From contig JBMNCQ010000065.1 in the NCBI GenBank assembly GCA_049366715.1, positions 86,453 to 150,452 of the forward strand: DNA of 64,000 nucleotides. Reading direction: 5' to 3'. Every line of letters starts with the position of its first letter. Within the stretch, counting starts at the first letter, position 1. Shown here piece after piece: positions 33,639 to 43,066 of this stretch. The position numbers were made by a program, and so were the translations under genes. Under the pieces are notes generated by a model that saw nothing but the letters and a program-made list of their open reading frames with translations, ran no database searches and was not told the origin of the DNA. The DNA comes from JBMNCQ01 sp049366715. Its GTDB lineage: Bacteria > Bacillota > Peptococcia > Peptococcales > BICA1-8.

Positions 33639-36293
33639 TTGCAGCAGATTAAGCAAATCGGTGATCTATTTGCGAAACTTTTCAGTGATGAGGATATCGC
33701 AAATCAAAAGGGCCGGGAATTTAAATATTGTGCGGAAGGCAGCACATTGTTAAACGGCATCTGCCGGATGTGTATGCAAGGGGACTGCTTAACGAAGGTA
33801 ACGGTTAAGGATGGCATTATCGTTAAAATTGAAGGTAATCCTGATTCACCGACCGGTGCCGGCCAGTTATGTCCCCGGGGTAATGCCTCCATTTTGAATA
33901 TCTATAATCCCTATAGAATAAAGAGACCCTTGCAAAGAATAAATCCTGAACGGGGTCTGGAAGTTGATCCGCAATGGATTGAGATCTCCTGGGAGGAAGC
34001 CCTGGAAAAAACTGCGCGGGAGTTAAAAAATGTCTTACAGGATGACCCCCGGGGTTTAATTGTCTGTGAGGGATTTGGCATCCGCGATACATATGTTAGA
34101 ACTCCATTCGTAAAAGCTTTCGGTACGCCTAATCTTGTGGGAGGTGCTCACGGAGTATTATGTTCCGTACATTTAGCGACCAATTTGGTGCAAGCCGGTC
34201 ATCCTGTTGCAATTCCTGATTTGGAGTACTGTAACTATCACATTACCATAGGCAGAAGCAATGGGGCTAATTTTGCCACAACACCCGGCATCAGACGTTT
34301 TGCGGAAGCAGTTTCCAGGGGTATGAAATTGGTGGTTGTTGATCCCCGATGTTCACCGGAAGCGTCTAAAGGCGAATGGGTGCCCATTAAGCCGGGGACG
34401 GATCTGGCTTTTGTCTTGGCCCTGGCCTATGTCATGTTTTATGAAATCGAAAAATATGATGAATGGTTTATAAAATCCCGTACCAATGCACCTTATCTGA
34501 TTAATGAGGAAGGCTGGTATGTTCGCTCCGACCGTAACGCTAAACCCCTGGTCTGGCAGAATAATCTCAATAAAGCAGTAGTTTTTGAGCAAGCTGACTC
34601 TCATGATTTAGCCCTGTTTGGAACTTTTGAGGTAAACGGACAAAAGTGTAAACCTGCTTTCCAGGTAATCAGAGAAGGATTTGCAAGTTATACACCGGAA
34701 TGGGCGGAAAAGGTTTGTGATGTACCTGCCGCCGTAATTCGCAGAATAGCCGATGAATTTGTCAAGGCCGCTTGTATCGGTCAGAAAATTACCATTGACG
34801 GTTTCGAATTTCCGTACCGGCCTGTTTCTCTTAATTGTGAACGGGGCTGTACCGATCATCAGGGAGGTACATATGCTGACTTGACCACCAAAATTATTAA
34901 TCTTCTGGTGGGCGCGATAGAAGTTCCCGGTGGATGCTTAAGTGCAGGCGGCAGAGGTCCTTTTTTAAAACCCGATGAAAACGGAACAGTAACACCGGCT
35001 TATGAAGCAGTGGGGGTACCTTTTAAGTTCCCGCCGGAGCATATTGATATGGCGGAATTTTATCCCCACAGGCATACAGCACCCCAGATGGCAGTGCGGG
35101 CTATTCTGGATCCGCAAAAATATCATTTGCAATATCAAGCCCGGATTTGGTTTACCATAGGCGGGAATCCGATCCGCCGGACTGCGGAACCGCAAATATA
35201 CGTTGATGCTTTAAAGCAGATACCTTTTTTATGCTCCATAGCTTATCACGCTGATGAGCCCACCTGGTTATCGGATATCGTCTTTCCGGAAGACAGCTTT
35301 TTAGAACGGGATAGTTTACGGAATTTTCAGCCTCAGCATCAGACAACGGCCAATGAAGTGAACGGATTGCGGATGATTATGGCCCGGGAAACCGTACCAC
35401 GTCTTTTCTCGACGAAAAATTGTGACGATATTTTGCTTGAACTGGCTGAAAGAACAGGCATTCTCTACGGACCGGGAGGAGTAAATGATTATCTTAATCA
35501 ACATCGGGATAAGGTTCTCTTAGAAGACGGTCTGATTTTTAAACCGCCCTATTTATTGAAACTGGATCAGAAATACAGTGTTACGGAGCTTTATGATCAT
35601 TTATCCCGTTCTTATTTTGATTGCACCGCTAAAGATTATGCTTATGTCCAGAGTAAGGGTTTTATTCCGCAAAGGCTCTTGTATAAAGAGTGCTATAACT
35701 ATTATTATTTTCCGGATGACAAAACAAGACACCCGATATATTTTGAAAGATTAAAAATGACAGGAAGGCAGTTGTATGAGGGCTGTGCAAAAAACGGGGT
35801 TAAAGTACCCGGCTGGGACAACATGGATGAAGTAATGATGTATTATCAGCCTGTACCCCGCTGGATTCCAAATTCAGAATTTTTTGAGGACGGGGAATAT
35901 CCGCTCTATGCCATCAATTGGAAAACAGCTTATTTTACCAATGCCGTCGGGGTTCCTCATTTAAATCCTTTAATTCAGGCGCTGGCTAATGATATTGATC
36001 CTTATGAAAATGTTATCTGGATTAACCGGCGAACTGCTGAGAAATACCAACTAAAAGATTGGCAGGAAGTAAGGGTTATTTCCCGCTATGGATATATGGA
36101 TGGAATTCTTAAGGTTACGGAACTTATCCATCCCCGGGTTTTAGGAATACCTGGGGGTCACGGGGCGGGCAGGATGAGTGAACAGACTAATTTTAACAGT
36201 CTTTTGACAACGGATGACCGTACGGTAGATGCCGTTAATGTATCTATTGAGGTCAGCCCGCGGGTTAAATTGGTGAGTAAAAGAGGTGTGTGA
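33639..36293 (+). CDS. Molybdopterin oxidoreductase catalytic subunit (DMSO-reductase family)
   Basis: Mo/W-bisPGD enzyme, 884 aa. The N-terminal [4Fe-4S] motif is C42-x2-C45-x4-C50-x27-C78; the second spacing is one longer than the common x3. C175 (GVLCSVH) is at the usual place of a cysteine metal ligand, as in polysulfide/thiosulfate-type enzymes. No twin-arginine signal is present, so the complex should face the cytoplasm unless it hitchhikes. The TTG start has AAAGGGGGGG upstream. The Fe-S, NrfD and TorD genes follow immediately. The substrate is unknown; transhydroxylase or acetylene-hydratase relatives are possible but would not need NrfD. Confidence 0.88.
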   Translation: MQQIKQIGDLFAKLFSDEDIANQKGREFKYCAEGSTLLNGICRMCMQGDCLTKVTVKDGIIVKIEGNPDSPTGAGQLCPRGNASILNIYNPYRIKRPLQRINPERGLEVDPQWIEISWEEALEKTARELKNVLQDDPRGLIVCEGFGIRDTYVRTPFVKAFGTPNLVGGAHGVLCSVHLATNLVQAGHPVAIPDLEYCNYHITIGRSNGANFATTPGIRRFAEAVSRGMKLVVVDPRCSPEASKGEWVPIKPGTDLAFVLALAYVMFYEIEKYDEWFIKSRTNAPYLINEEGWYVRSDRNAKPLVWQNNLNKAVVFEQADSHDLALFGTFEVNGQKCKPAFQVIREGFASYTPEWAEKVCDVPAAVIRRIADEFVKAACIGQKITIDGFEFPYRPVSLNCERGCTDHQGGTYADLTTKIINLLVGAIEVPGGCLSAGGRGPFLKPDENGTVTPAYEAVGVPFKFPPEHIDMAEFYPHRHTAPQMAVRAILDPQKYHLQYQARIWFTIGGNPIRRTAEPQIYVDALKQIPFLCSIAYHADEPTWLSDIVFPEDSFLERDSLRNFQPQHQTTANEVNGLRMIMARETVPRLFSTKNCDDILLELAERTGILYGPGGVNDYLNQHRDKVLLEDGLIFKPPYLLKLDQKYSVTELYDHLSRSYFDCTAKDYAYVQSKGFIPQRLLYKECYNYYYFPDDKTRHPIYFERLKMTGRQLYEGCAKNGVKVPGWDNMDEVMMYYQPVPRWIPNSEFFEDGEYPLYAINWKTAYFTNAVGVPHLNPLIQALANDIDPYENVIWINRRTAEKYQLKDWQEVRVISRYGYMDGILKVTELIHPRVLGIPGGHGAGRMSEQTNFNSLLTTDDRTVDAVNVSIEVSPRVKLVSKRGV

Positions 36294-36296
36294 AAA

Positions 36297-36893
36297 TTGC
36301 GGTTGGGGATGGTTATTGATTTAAAACGCTGTGTAGGCTGTCAGGCTTGTGTAGCGGCATGTAAGGTTGAACACGGTACACCGGAAGGCACGTATTTTAC
36401 GAAAGTTCTTAAATATGAAAGAGGCTCCTATCCCAATGCACGCTTAATAAATATGCCCCGTCTTTGTCAGCATTGTGCTGAGGCTTCCTGTGTTAAAGCG
36501 TGTCCGACAGGTGCCAGCCGGCATCTGGAAAACGGTATTGTTATGATTGATCACAGCTTATGTATCGGGTGCAGGTACTGTATGGCCGCCTGTCCGTATA
36601 ATGCCCGTTCTTTTATTCATAATACCCGGACAGGTTTACCGGGAGGTTCCGGTGAGCAGCCGGCCCCCTGTGCAAGTATGGAAAAAGGAACGGTGAGTAA
36701 ATGTAATTTTTGCCAGGAGAGAGTAAAAGAAGGCCGTAAGCCTAGTTGCGTGGAAACTTGTCCGGCCGGGGCCCGTTTTTTTGGAGATTTGGATGATCCG
36801 CATAGTGAAATAAGCGTACTGGCAGGCCGGGCAAATGCGCGGCAGCTCTATCCCGAAGCCGGTACGGACCCCAAGGTATTCTATCTGGAATAG
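36297..36893 (+). CDS. Four-cluster ferredoxin subunit (NrfC/PsrB/DmsB type)
   Basis: Electron-transfer subunit of the molybdoenzyme, 198 aa. Sixteen cysteines form four [4Fe-4S] motifs: CVGCQACVAAC, CQHCAEASCVKAC, CIGCRYCMAAC and CNFC...CVETC. The TTG start lies 3 bases after the catalytic-subunit stop. It passes electrons between the Mo site and the NrfD anchor. Confidence 0.95.
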   Translation: MRLGMVIDLKRCVGCQACVAACKVEHGTPEGTYFTKVLKYERGSYPNARLINMPRLCQHCAEASCVKACPTGASRHLENGIVMIDHSLCIGCRYCMAACPYNARSFIHNTRTGLPGGSGEQPAPCASMEKGTVSKCNFCQERVKEGRKPSCVETCPAGARFFGDLDDPHSEISVLAGRANARQLYPEAGTDPKVFYLE

Positions 36894-36917
36894 ACCGGGA
36901 ATGAGAGGTGATGGTTT

Positions 36918-37916
36918 ATGTTAATGACTGCCAGTCTGTTGGTGATAATCGGAGGGATAAGTGTATATCGGGAGATAAGTAAGAAGCAGACATTTACGGA
37001 TATTACCAATGAAGTTCCCTGGGGGATTTATGTCGTAGCTTATTTCTATCTGGCGGGCATAGGAGGAGGGCTGCTCCTTTTATCTGCCGCAGGGGGATTA
37101 CTTGTGCCCGGAATAGCCGGAGTTACGGCGCAATTGGCCTTGGGATTTTTCGTAGGAGCGGGTTTCAGCCTTTTGTTAGATCTGGGCCGCCCGGAGCGGG
37201 CCCTGAAAATTTTGTATATGAAAAAGCAGTCCCCCATGTTTTGGGATTTTATCGGTTTAACAGTTGGTTTGGGGGGAGCGGCCCTGCTTTTTATCTGGCA
37301 GCCCCGGGCAGAGTCTGCTTTTTTTGCCAGGATGGTAATCGGTCTCTTAAGCTGTGTGATGGTTTTTGCTGCCGAAGGCTGGACTTTAAATTTATGCCCG
37401 GGAAGAGGCATTTGGAATGAACCCTTAATCACCGTTGTTTTTATTCTGGAAGGCTTTGCTTCAGCCCTTGCCCTGCTGTTGTTTTTCAGAGAAGGTCCTC
37501 CGGGGGTTATTGCCAATGGATTATTGGCAGTAATGACGGCGGTATTGATTTTGAATTTTTGGCAGTTTTCCGGGAAATACTTCCTGCCCCGGGAACCAGG
37601 CCGCCGTAATCGTAAACAGGAAGTTAAAGGAGTGCTGCCCCTGCGAATAGCTGCCTGCGCCCTTCTCTTGATAGCCGGCGGCAAAGGCTGGATTTTATTG
37701 GCGGCAATTCTGGTCCTGGCGGCCGGTTTTCTGGAAAAGTTTGAGCAGGTCTTAATTCCCCAGATTCTAATGGCCTATGGACAGGGGAATGAGTATAAGC
37801 ATGCTCCTAAGTATAAGCTTGAGGCAAATAAAGGACTGATTGTAGCAGGCTTATTTGGTATAGCAGGTCTTACCTATGAGATGCTCAATCTGCTCCTGCC
37901 TTTGTTAACAGGTTAG
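36918..37916 (+). CDS. NrfD/PsrC-type membrane anchor subunit
   Basis: Quinone-reactive membrane subunit, 332 aa with eight or nine hydrophobic segments. Text: EVPWGIYVVAYFYLAGIGGG and LDLGRPERALKILYMKKQSPMFWDF, typical of NrfD. It links the Mo/Fe-S subunits to the menaquinone pool. AGAGGTG precedes the ATG. Confidence 0.92.
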   Translation: MLMTASLLVIIGGISVYREISKKQTFTDITNEVPWGIYVVAYFYLAGIGGGLLLLSAAGGLLVPGIAGVTAQLALGFFVGAGFSLLLDLGRPERALKILYMKKQSPMFWDFIGLTVGLGGAALLFIWQPRAESAFFARMVIGLLSCVMVFAAEGWTLNLCPGRGIWNEPLITVVFILEGFASALALLLFFREGPPGVIANGLLAVMTAVLILNFWQFSGKYFLPREPGRRNRKQEVKGVLPLRIAACALLLIAGGKGWILLAAILVLAAGFLEKFEQVLIPQILMAYGQGNEYKHAPKYKLEANKGLIVAGLFGIAGLTYEMLNLLLPLLTG

Positions 37917-37932
37917 TCAGGAGGGAAAGGAT

Positions 37933-38583
37933 ATGTGGTTGGCAGTTGAGGAGCGTTCGGCACTGTACCGGTTTTTGGCAGGAATATTTAATACGGTTCC
38001 TACGAAAGAATTTGCAGGAGATTTTATTAACGGTTTAAAGACATGGCAGGAGTTTGGGAATCAGGTTAGCAGACAGACAGCAAAACTCACCGAACCGATG
38101 TCCTTAATTTCTGAGTATCTCCACAGGAATAAAGATAATCCGGAAGATTGTGCGCTGGAGTTAGGTATTGACCGGACACGTTTAACAGGGGGAATTAGTA
38201 AAGATTATGGGCCCCCGCCCCCTTATGAATCTGTCTATCGTGACGGGGAAATTTTAATGGGACCTTCGACTAAACTGGTCCGCCGGCATTATCAAAGGTC
38301 TGATATTTATCATGGCTGGAAGCTGGCTGAGAACCCGCCTGATTATCTGGGGCTGGAGCTTGAATATATGTTTTTCTTATGCCGGGCCCAATCAGCCGCG
38401 GCCGGTGAAGAAGATAAACAAAAAATAAAGAGCTGCCGGAGACATTTTTTAGAAGAACATCTGGGTAAATGGGCACCGGCATATTCCGGGCAAATAAGGA
38501 GGTGGGCCGGAACGGAATTTTATCAGGGCATCGGATTACTTTTAGAGCAGCTGATTGCCGGGGACTTAAAGCACCGGAAATAA
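37933..38583 (+). CDS. TorD/DmsD-family molybdoenzyme chaperone
   Basis: Cytoplasmic maturation factor, 216 aa, all-helical. The family text (ERSALYRFLAGIFNTVPTKEF, PPPYESVYRDGEILMGP, LELEYMFFLCR) is recognisable. It assists cofactor loading of the catalytic subunit encoded three genes upstream. GGAGGGAAAGG precedes the ATG. Confidence 0.88.
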   Translation: MWLAVEERSALYRFLAGIFNTVPTKEFAGDFINGLKTWQEFGNQVSRQTAKLTEPMSLISEYLHRNKDNPEDCALELGIDRTRLTGGISKDYGPPPPYESVYRDGEILMGPSTKLVRRHYQRSDIYHGWKLAENPPDYLGLELEYMFFLCRAQSAAAGEEDKQKIKSCRRHFLEEHLGKWAPAYSGQIRRWAGTEFYQGIGLLLEQLIAGDLKHRK

Positions 38584-38617
38584 TGAATTCTATAATTACG
38601 GAGAGGAGTAAAAAATT

Positions 38618-39646
38618 ATGAAATTAGCAACTTTTGATGTGGTAACACCTGCCGGGGATATCAGGCGGATAGGTGCGGTAAGCGGGAAATATTTGGTGGA
38701 TTTAAACTATGCTTATGCGGCTTTCCTTAAGTCCAAAGAAAAAATACGCTGCCGGCAATTAGCTAATGCCGTCGTACCTCCCGATATGATTGAATTTTTG
38801 GAAGGAGGAGAAGAATCTTTGGAGGCAGCCCGCCAGGCTGTAAATTTTGTCCAGGAAAAGCTGGCAGCACCAACAGATATCACAGGTCCTCAAGGTGAAA
38901 AGGTTGCTTACCTGCACGAGGAAATTAAATTGCGTGCACCTATCCCTAGGCCGCGCAAGGTAATCGAAACAGGGAGTAATTTTAATGAACATGTTACTGA
39001 GCTTAACGAAGTAAAAGTTGCAGGCTGGGATCAATTTAAAGATTTTCTCAAGACCTCCGATATTCCCAGCGGGTTTTTAAAAGCTTCTAACTGTGTAATC
39101 GGACATGAGGAGGATATCATCCATCCCCGTACAACGGAAAAGCTGGACTATGAAGTGGAATTAGGCATTGTTATCGGTAAACGGGGGCGTTATATCAAAC
39201 AGGACGATGCGTATGATTACATCGTAGGTTATACCTGTCATTGTGATGTCAGTGCCCGGGATATCCAGGTTAATGAGCAGGCAAACAGACTCGTTCTGAT
39301 TGGTAAAAGTATGGATACCTTCTGCCCGCTGGGACCATACATCGTTACCAAGGATGAGGTCCCGGACCCGACAAATATCCGGGTGCAGACTTTCGTGGAC
39401 GGCGAATCACGCCAGGATTCCTATACCAGCAATATGATTCATTCCGTACCTAAATTGGTCTCCTGGTGGTCCCAGCTGACTTTGGAGCCCGGAGATATTA
39501 TTACCTCAGGTACCCCTGGCGGCGTAGCCGGTTTTCGGGCACCGGACCCCACTCCGTATTTCCTGCGGCCGGGGCAGACTTTAGAAGTGAAAATTGAGGG
39601 TGTAGGTACCCTGAGAAACCGGATCGTTGCCGATCAAGACCAATAG
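38618..39646 (+). CDS. Fumarylacetoacetate hydrolase-family protein
   Basis: FAH-fold enzyme, 342 aa, with the metal-binding acidic residues in KLDYEVELGIVIGKRGRYI and CDVSARDIQ, and the end ITSGTPGGVAGFR. The family hydrolyses C-C bonds of diketo acids, hydrates 2-oxopentenoates or decarboxylates oxaloacetate. It is longer than minimal members because of an N-terminal domain of about 90 residues. It starts 34 bases after the chaperone gene and is followed closely by the dehydrogenase and the DRE-TIM enzyme, so a keto-acid path is inferred. Confidence 0.9.
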   Translation: MKLATFDVVTPAGDIRRIGAVSGKYLVDLNYAYAAFLKSKEKIRCRQLANAVVPPDMIEFLEGGEESLEAARQAVNFVQEKLAAPTDITGPQGEKVAYLHEEIKLRAPIPRPRKVIETGSNFNEHVTELNEVKVAGWDQFKDFLKTSDIPSGFLKASNCVIGHEEDIIHPRTTEKLDYEVELGIVIGKRGRYIKQDDAYDYIVGYTCHCDVSARDIQVNEQANRLVLIGKSMDTFCPLGPYIVTKDEVPDPTNIRVQTFVDGESRQDSYTSNMIHSVPKLVSWWSQLTLEPGDIITSGTPGGVAGFRAPDPTPYFLRPGQTLEVKIEGVGTLRNRIVADQDQ

Positions 39647-39667
39647 TCGAAAGGAGGGTGGTTTACT

Positions 39668-40750
39668 GTGGAAAAAAAGATGATGAAGGCTGCTGTTCTG
39701 CGTAATTGGAATGATATGAGGATTGAAGATGTGCCGATTCCGGAGATCAGCTCTAATGAAGTATTATGCAGGGTCAAAGCATGTGGAATCTGTGGAACAG
39801 ATAAGCTGATAATGGCCGGCATTTACGCAGATAAAGGCTGGCCCCGCCAGCTGCCGTATATTCAAGGACATGAATGGGCCGGGGAAATTGTAGCTGTTGG
39901 AGAGCATGTCGACCCTGAAGATTTTAAGATCGGGGACCGGGTAGTAGGTGAGAGTCATGTTTATTGCGGCAAGTGCCCCAGATGCCTGGAGGGGCGGTAT
40001 CATTTGTGCATCAAAGCCGATGCTCCCGATGCTTTTGCCAAAGGCTATTACCTTTACGGCCATGATGCTCAGGGTACTTTTGCCGAGTATGCCAAGAGAG
40101 AAGTGCAGCTGTTGTATAAGATACCTGACGGTGTTTCCTGGGATGAAGCTGCCATAGGCAATCAGGCTGCCGTAGCCTTACATATCGTAGAAAGGGCTCA
40201 AATGCCTTCTGCGGCCAAAGTAGCCATAATTGGCCCGGGACACCTGGGATTACTTTCACTGCAGTTTGCAAAAGCATTAGGCGCAGCGAAAACTATTCTG
40301 GTGGGGAGAAATGAAAAACGTCTGGAGTTAGGACGTAAGCTGGGGGCAGATGAAATCGTAGATACCAGAAAAGCAGATGCTATCCCCAAAATTAAAGAGC
40401 TTACGGATGGCCTGGGTGTAGATGTGGTTCTAGAGTGTGCCGGTACTCCGGAAGCTGTGGAAATGGCTCTGGGGGCAGCCCGCAAAGGAGGCAGGGTAGT
40501 GCTGGCCGGTATGACCGGGGGAGAAAAAGCTGCAATCGATCCGGACCTTATCGTACTTAAGGAACTGGATATTGTGGGGTCTCATGCCCGTGTTAATACC
40601 CAGACCCAGGCCTTAGAAATGATTGCCAAAGGGCAAATCGATGCCCAAAGTGTCGCTACTCATAAATTCCCTTTAGAAAAATTTAATGAGGCTATGGAAA
40701 CCTTTAAGGACAAAGACAGTGGAGCATTGCGGGTAATTATTCATCCCTGA
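39668..40750 (+). CDS. Zinc-dependent alcohol/polyol dehydrogenase (MDR family)
   Basis: NAD(P)-dependent medium-chain dehydrogenase, 360 aa. Catalytic-zinc text is KACGICGTDK and GHEWAGE. The structural-zinc cysteines are in CGKCPRCLEGRYHLC. The Rossmann motif is IIGPGHLGLLSLQFAKALGA. The GTG start has AAAGGAGGGTGG upstream. It resembles threonine/sorbitol dehydrogenases. With its neighbours it probably oxidises a hydroxyl group of the pathway substrate. Confidence 0.9.
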   Translation: MEKKMMKAAVLRNWNDMRIEDVPIPEISSNEVLCRVKACGICGTDKLIMAGIYADKGWPRQLPYIQGHEWAGEIVAVGEHVDPEDFKIGDRVVGESHVYCGKCPRCLEGRYHLCIKADAPDAFAKGYYLYGHDAQGTFAEYAKREVQLLYKIPDGVSWDEAAIGNQAAVALHIVERAQMPSAAKVAIIGPGHLGLLSLQFAKALGAAKTILVGRNEKRLELGRKLGADEIVDTRKADAIPKIKELTDGLGVDVVLECAGTPEAVEMALGAARKGGRVVLAGMTGGEKAAIDPDLIVLKELDIVGSHARVNTQTQALEMIAKGQIDAQSVATHKFPLEKFNEAMETFKDKDSGALRVIIHP

Positions 40751-40764
40751 GGAGGACTTTTTAA

Positions 40765-41955
40765 ATGAGAGTAAAATCTGATACATGCTGGCTCAGTCCC
40801 TATAACGCCAGATTTGATAACCTGAACCAGGATTTTAAACTGAAACTCCATGACAGTACTTTAAGAGACGGAGAACAGACATCGGGAGTTGTGCTCACCA
40901 GTAAAGACAAGATAAAACTTGCTGCCGCTTTAAGTGAGGCAGGAGTAGACCGCATTGAAGCCGGCATGCCGGTAGTGTCTGAAGATGATGCCCGGGCTAT
41001 TGGGGAAATTAAGAAAATGGGTTTAACTGCGGAGATCCTCTCATTCTGCCGGGCCAGAAAAGAAGATATTGATAAATCATTAGAAATCGGTGTTGACCAT
41101 GTTTGTATAGAAACACCGGCCGGAGAACCGCGCCTTAAATACCAATTTAACTGGACCCATGATGAGGTAATAGAAAAGAGCGTAAATATTGTCGGTTATG
41201 CCAAGAGCCTGGGGCTAAAGGTTACCTTTTTTCCTTATGATACCACAAGGGCTGAGCTTGATTTTCTGGAAAGACTTTTAACAGCTTTAGACCAGCATGC
41301 CCGGCCGGAGGGGGTAGTTGTTGTAGATACCATCGGTTGTGCTTTACCCCAGACGATGGCATTTTTGGTCAAGGAGTTTAAACGGATGGTTGACTGGTCG
41401 ATAGAAGTTCATACCCATAACGATTTCGGCCTGGGAGTGGCCAATACCCTAGCTGCTGTTACGGCAGGTGCCGATACTGCCCATGTTTGTGTTAACGGTC
41501 TGGGAGAAAGAACCGGCAATGCATCTTTAGCCGAAGTTGTGATGTCCGCCCGGTATTTATTAGGAATAAAGACCGGGGTGATAACGGAAAAGCTGACTTC
41601 CCTGGCTGGAATCGTAGGTGAAACAACAGGTATCCCCGTTCCGAAAAATGCACCTTTCGTGGGGGAGTATGCCTATACCAGGGAAACAGGTATTGGGATT
41701 AACATGCAAAAAGAAGCCCCTCTCGTGATCTATCCTGTTCTCCCGAAAATTGTCGGGCAGACAGCCCGGCCTGTTTTAGGGAAGAAAAGCGGAAAAATGT
41801 CTGTCAGGCTTCGTTTGGAGGAATTAGGGCTGGCAGCCACAGATGAGCAGGTTGCGGAAATCTTGGATGCGGTTAAGACTCAGGCCATCGCTAAGAAAGC
41901 ATTGATTACCGATAAAGAGTTTGACGATATTCTGCACGAACTTAAAGTAAGATAA
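40765..41955 (+). CDS. DRE-TIM metallolyase (homocitrate/isopropylmalate synthase-like)
   Basis: HMGL-like TIM barrel, 396 aa. The signature LHDSTLRDGEQTSGVV replaces D-R-E text at the barrel start, and the metal-binding HTHNDFGLGVAN and GLGERTGNASLAEV are present. The LeuA-type allosteric domain is absent. Such enzymes condense acetyl-CoA with 2-oxo acids or run the reverse cleavage. The context (FAH, dehydrogenases, organic-acid transport) favours a catabolic lyase or acetyl-CoA condensation step; homocitrate synthase for nitrogenase or lysine is less likely. AGGAGGACTTTTTAA precedes the ATG. Confidence 0.88.
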   Translation: MRVKSDTCWLSPYNARFDNLNQDFKLKLHDSTLRDGEQTSGVVLTSKDKIKLAAALSEAGVDRIEAGMPVVSEDDARAIGEIKKMGLTAEILSFCRARKEDIDKSLEIGVDHVCIETPAGEPRLKYQFNWTHDEVIEKSVNIVGYAKSLGLKVTFFPYDTTRAELDFLERLLTALDQHARPEGVVVVDTIGCALPQTMAFLVKEFKRMVDWSIEVHTHNDFGLGVANTLAAVTAGADTAHVCVNGLGERTGNASLAEVVMSARYLLGIKTGVITEKLTSLAGIVGETTGIPVPKNAPFVGEYAYTRETGIGINMQKEAPLVIYPVLPKIVGQTARPVLGKKSGKMSVRLRLEELGLAATDEQVAEILDAVKTQAIAKKALITDKEFDDILHELKVR

Positions 41956-41965
41956 GAGTGCCCTT

Positions 41966-42012
41966 GGGGACGATTCTCAGACCGAAATATTTCTGTAGTG
42001 AGTTGTGTCCCC
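41966..42012. repeat. GGGGAC...GTCCCC element
   Basis: GGGGAC (41966-41971) and GTCCCC (42007-42012) flank 35 bases in the only notable gap of this operon. It looks like a short relative of the element at 7675-7788. Confidence 0.45.
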
Positions 42013-42049
42013 TCTCCTCCGGTAAGTTAAAAGAAGGGAGCTGGGATCC

Positions 42050-43066
42050 TTGGGCGAGTTACGGAAGCCTATCCAAATTCCGGTTTTGCTGGAGTTAATA
42101 AAAGATAATATTTTAGATTATGGGAATCCGCTGGGTTTGACAGGACGGGAGATCAATAAATGGCAGAACGAACCGGCGTTACCATTGACAGGGGAGATTC
42201 TTTTTTATACAGGCGGTGAATATCAGCTCCTGCCTTTTTTAGACAGTCTGACTAATGCTGTCGGCCATTTTGATATTGAAGGCAGGTTTTTTTCCGCAGC
42301 TCTGGGTGTGAGAAACTTAATCAATAAAATAGGTGTTTCTGCTGAAAAAATATATGGCAAAGTAATGAGTAGTGATGAAAAAAGATATCAGATGATTCCT
42401 CATAAGGCAGCCCGGATTTTACAGGGAATGGGTTTGGAGATTTGCTCCTTAGCCGAGCGGGAGCTGTATAGCGGCGCACTATTGTACGAATTCGGTTATC
42501 AAGCTGAATTTAAAACTCATGCAGAGAAACTAATTCAATTAATAAAAGGCACTCAGGCCCGGGAGATTGTTTGTTTATCACCGCACTCTGCCGAGATGTT
42601 TAAATATCATTATCCTGCAATTGATCCCTGGTGCCGAAAATTAAAGGTCTATACCTTTAGCGAATATCTCTACGGCAAAGGTGAGCGCTTAACGATTGCC
42701 GGCGGGCTTCCCCAGCAGAAGGTTACAATCCATGATTCCTGCCGTCTGGTGCGGGAATTAGGTTTTGGAGCTCAAATCAGGGTTTTTCTGAAAAATAAAT
42801 TTCCCGATATTGAGATTATTGAGGCAGAAAACTCCGGCTCTTGGACAGTCTGCTGCGGCGGGCCGGGCAAAATGATGCTCCCGGCTTTAGCCAATACCAT
42901 AGCCAAGGGGCGTATGAATGAGCTGGAGCAGACCGGGGCCGCTGAAGTTTTAACTTTTTGTCCTTATTGTTTAGCAGCTTTAGAAAAAGGGAAAGACCCG
43001 GTCAAGAGCAAAATCATCATTTCGGATATTGTAGAATTTCTGGCCAGGGGGAATGGTTATGCGTGA
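42050..43066 (+). CDS. Cysteine-rich (CCG) Fe-S protein, LutA/GlpC/HdrB-like
   Basis: 338-aa protein. Its C-terminal half carries the CCG domain (TIHDSCRLVRELG, then TVCCGGPGKM, then CPYCLAAL). Such domains bind Fe-S clusters and work with LutB-type or flavin dehydrogenase partners in 2-hydroxyacid oxidation. The N-terminal half is divergent and keeps only one clear CCG. The TTG start has AGAAGGGAG upstream. It overlaps the next gene by 8 bases, so the two are translationally coupled. Confidence 0.78.
   Translation: MGELRKPIQIPVLLELIKDNILDYGNPLGLTGREINKWQNEPALPLTGEILFYTGGEYQLLPFLDSLTNAVGHFDIEGRFFSAALGVRNLINKIGVSAEKIYGKVMSSDEKRYQMIPHKAARILQGMGLEICSLAERELYSGALLYEFGYQAEFKTHAEKLIQLIKGTQAREIVCLSPHSAEMFKYHYPAIDPWCRKLKVYTFSEYLYGKGERLTIAGGLPQQKVTIHDSCRLVRELGFGAQIRVFLKNKFPDIEIIEAENSGSWTVCCGGPGKMMLPALANTIAKGRMNELEQTGAAEVLTFCPYCLAALEKGKDPVKSKIIISDIVEFLARGNGYA

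Noticed and set aside
40765..41955. Nitrogenase-linked homocitrate synthase (nifV)
   Set aside because: No nif genes are near; the context is organic-acid catabolism.
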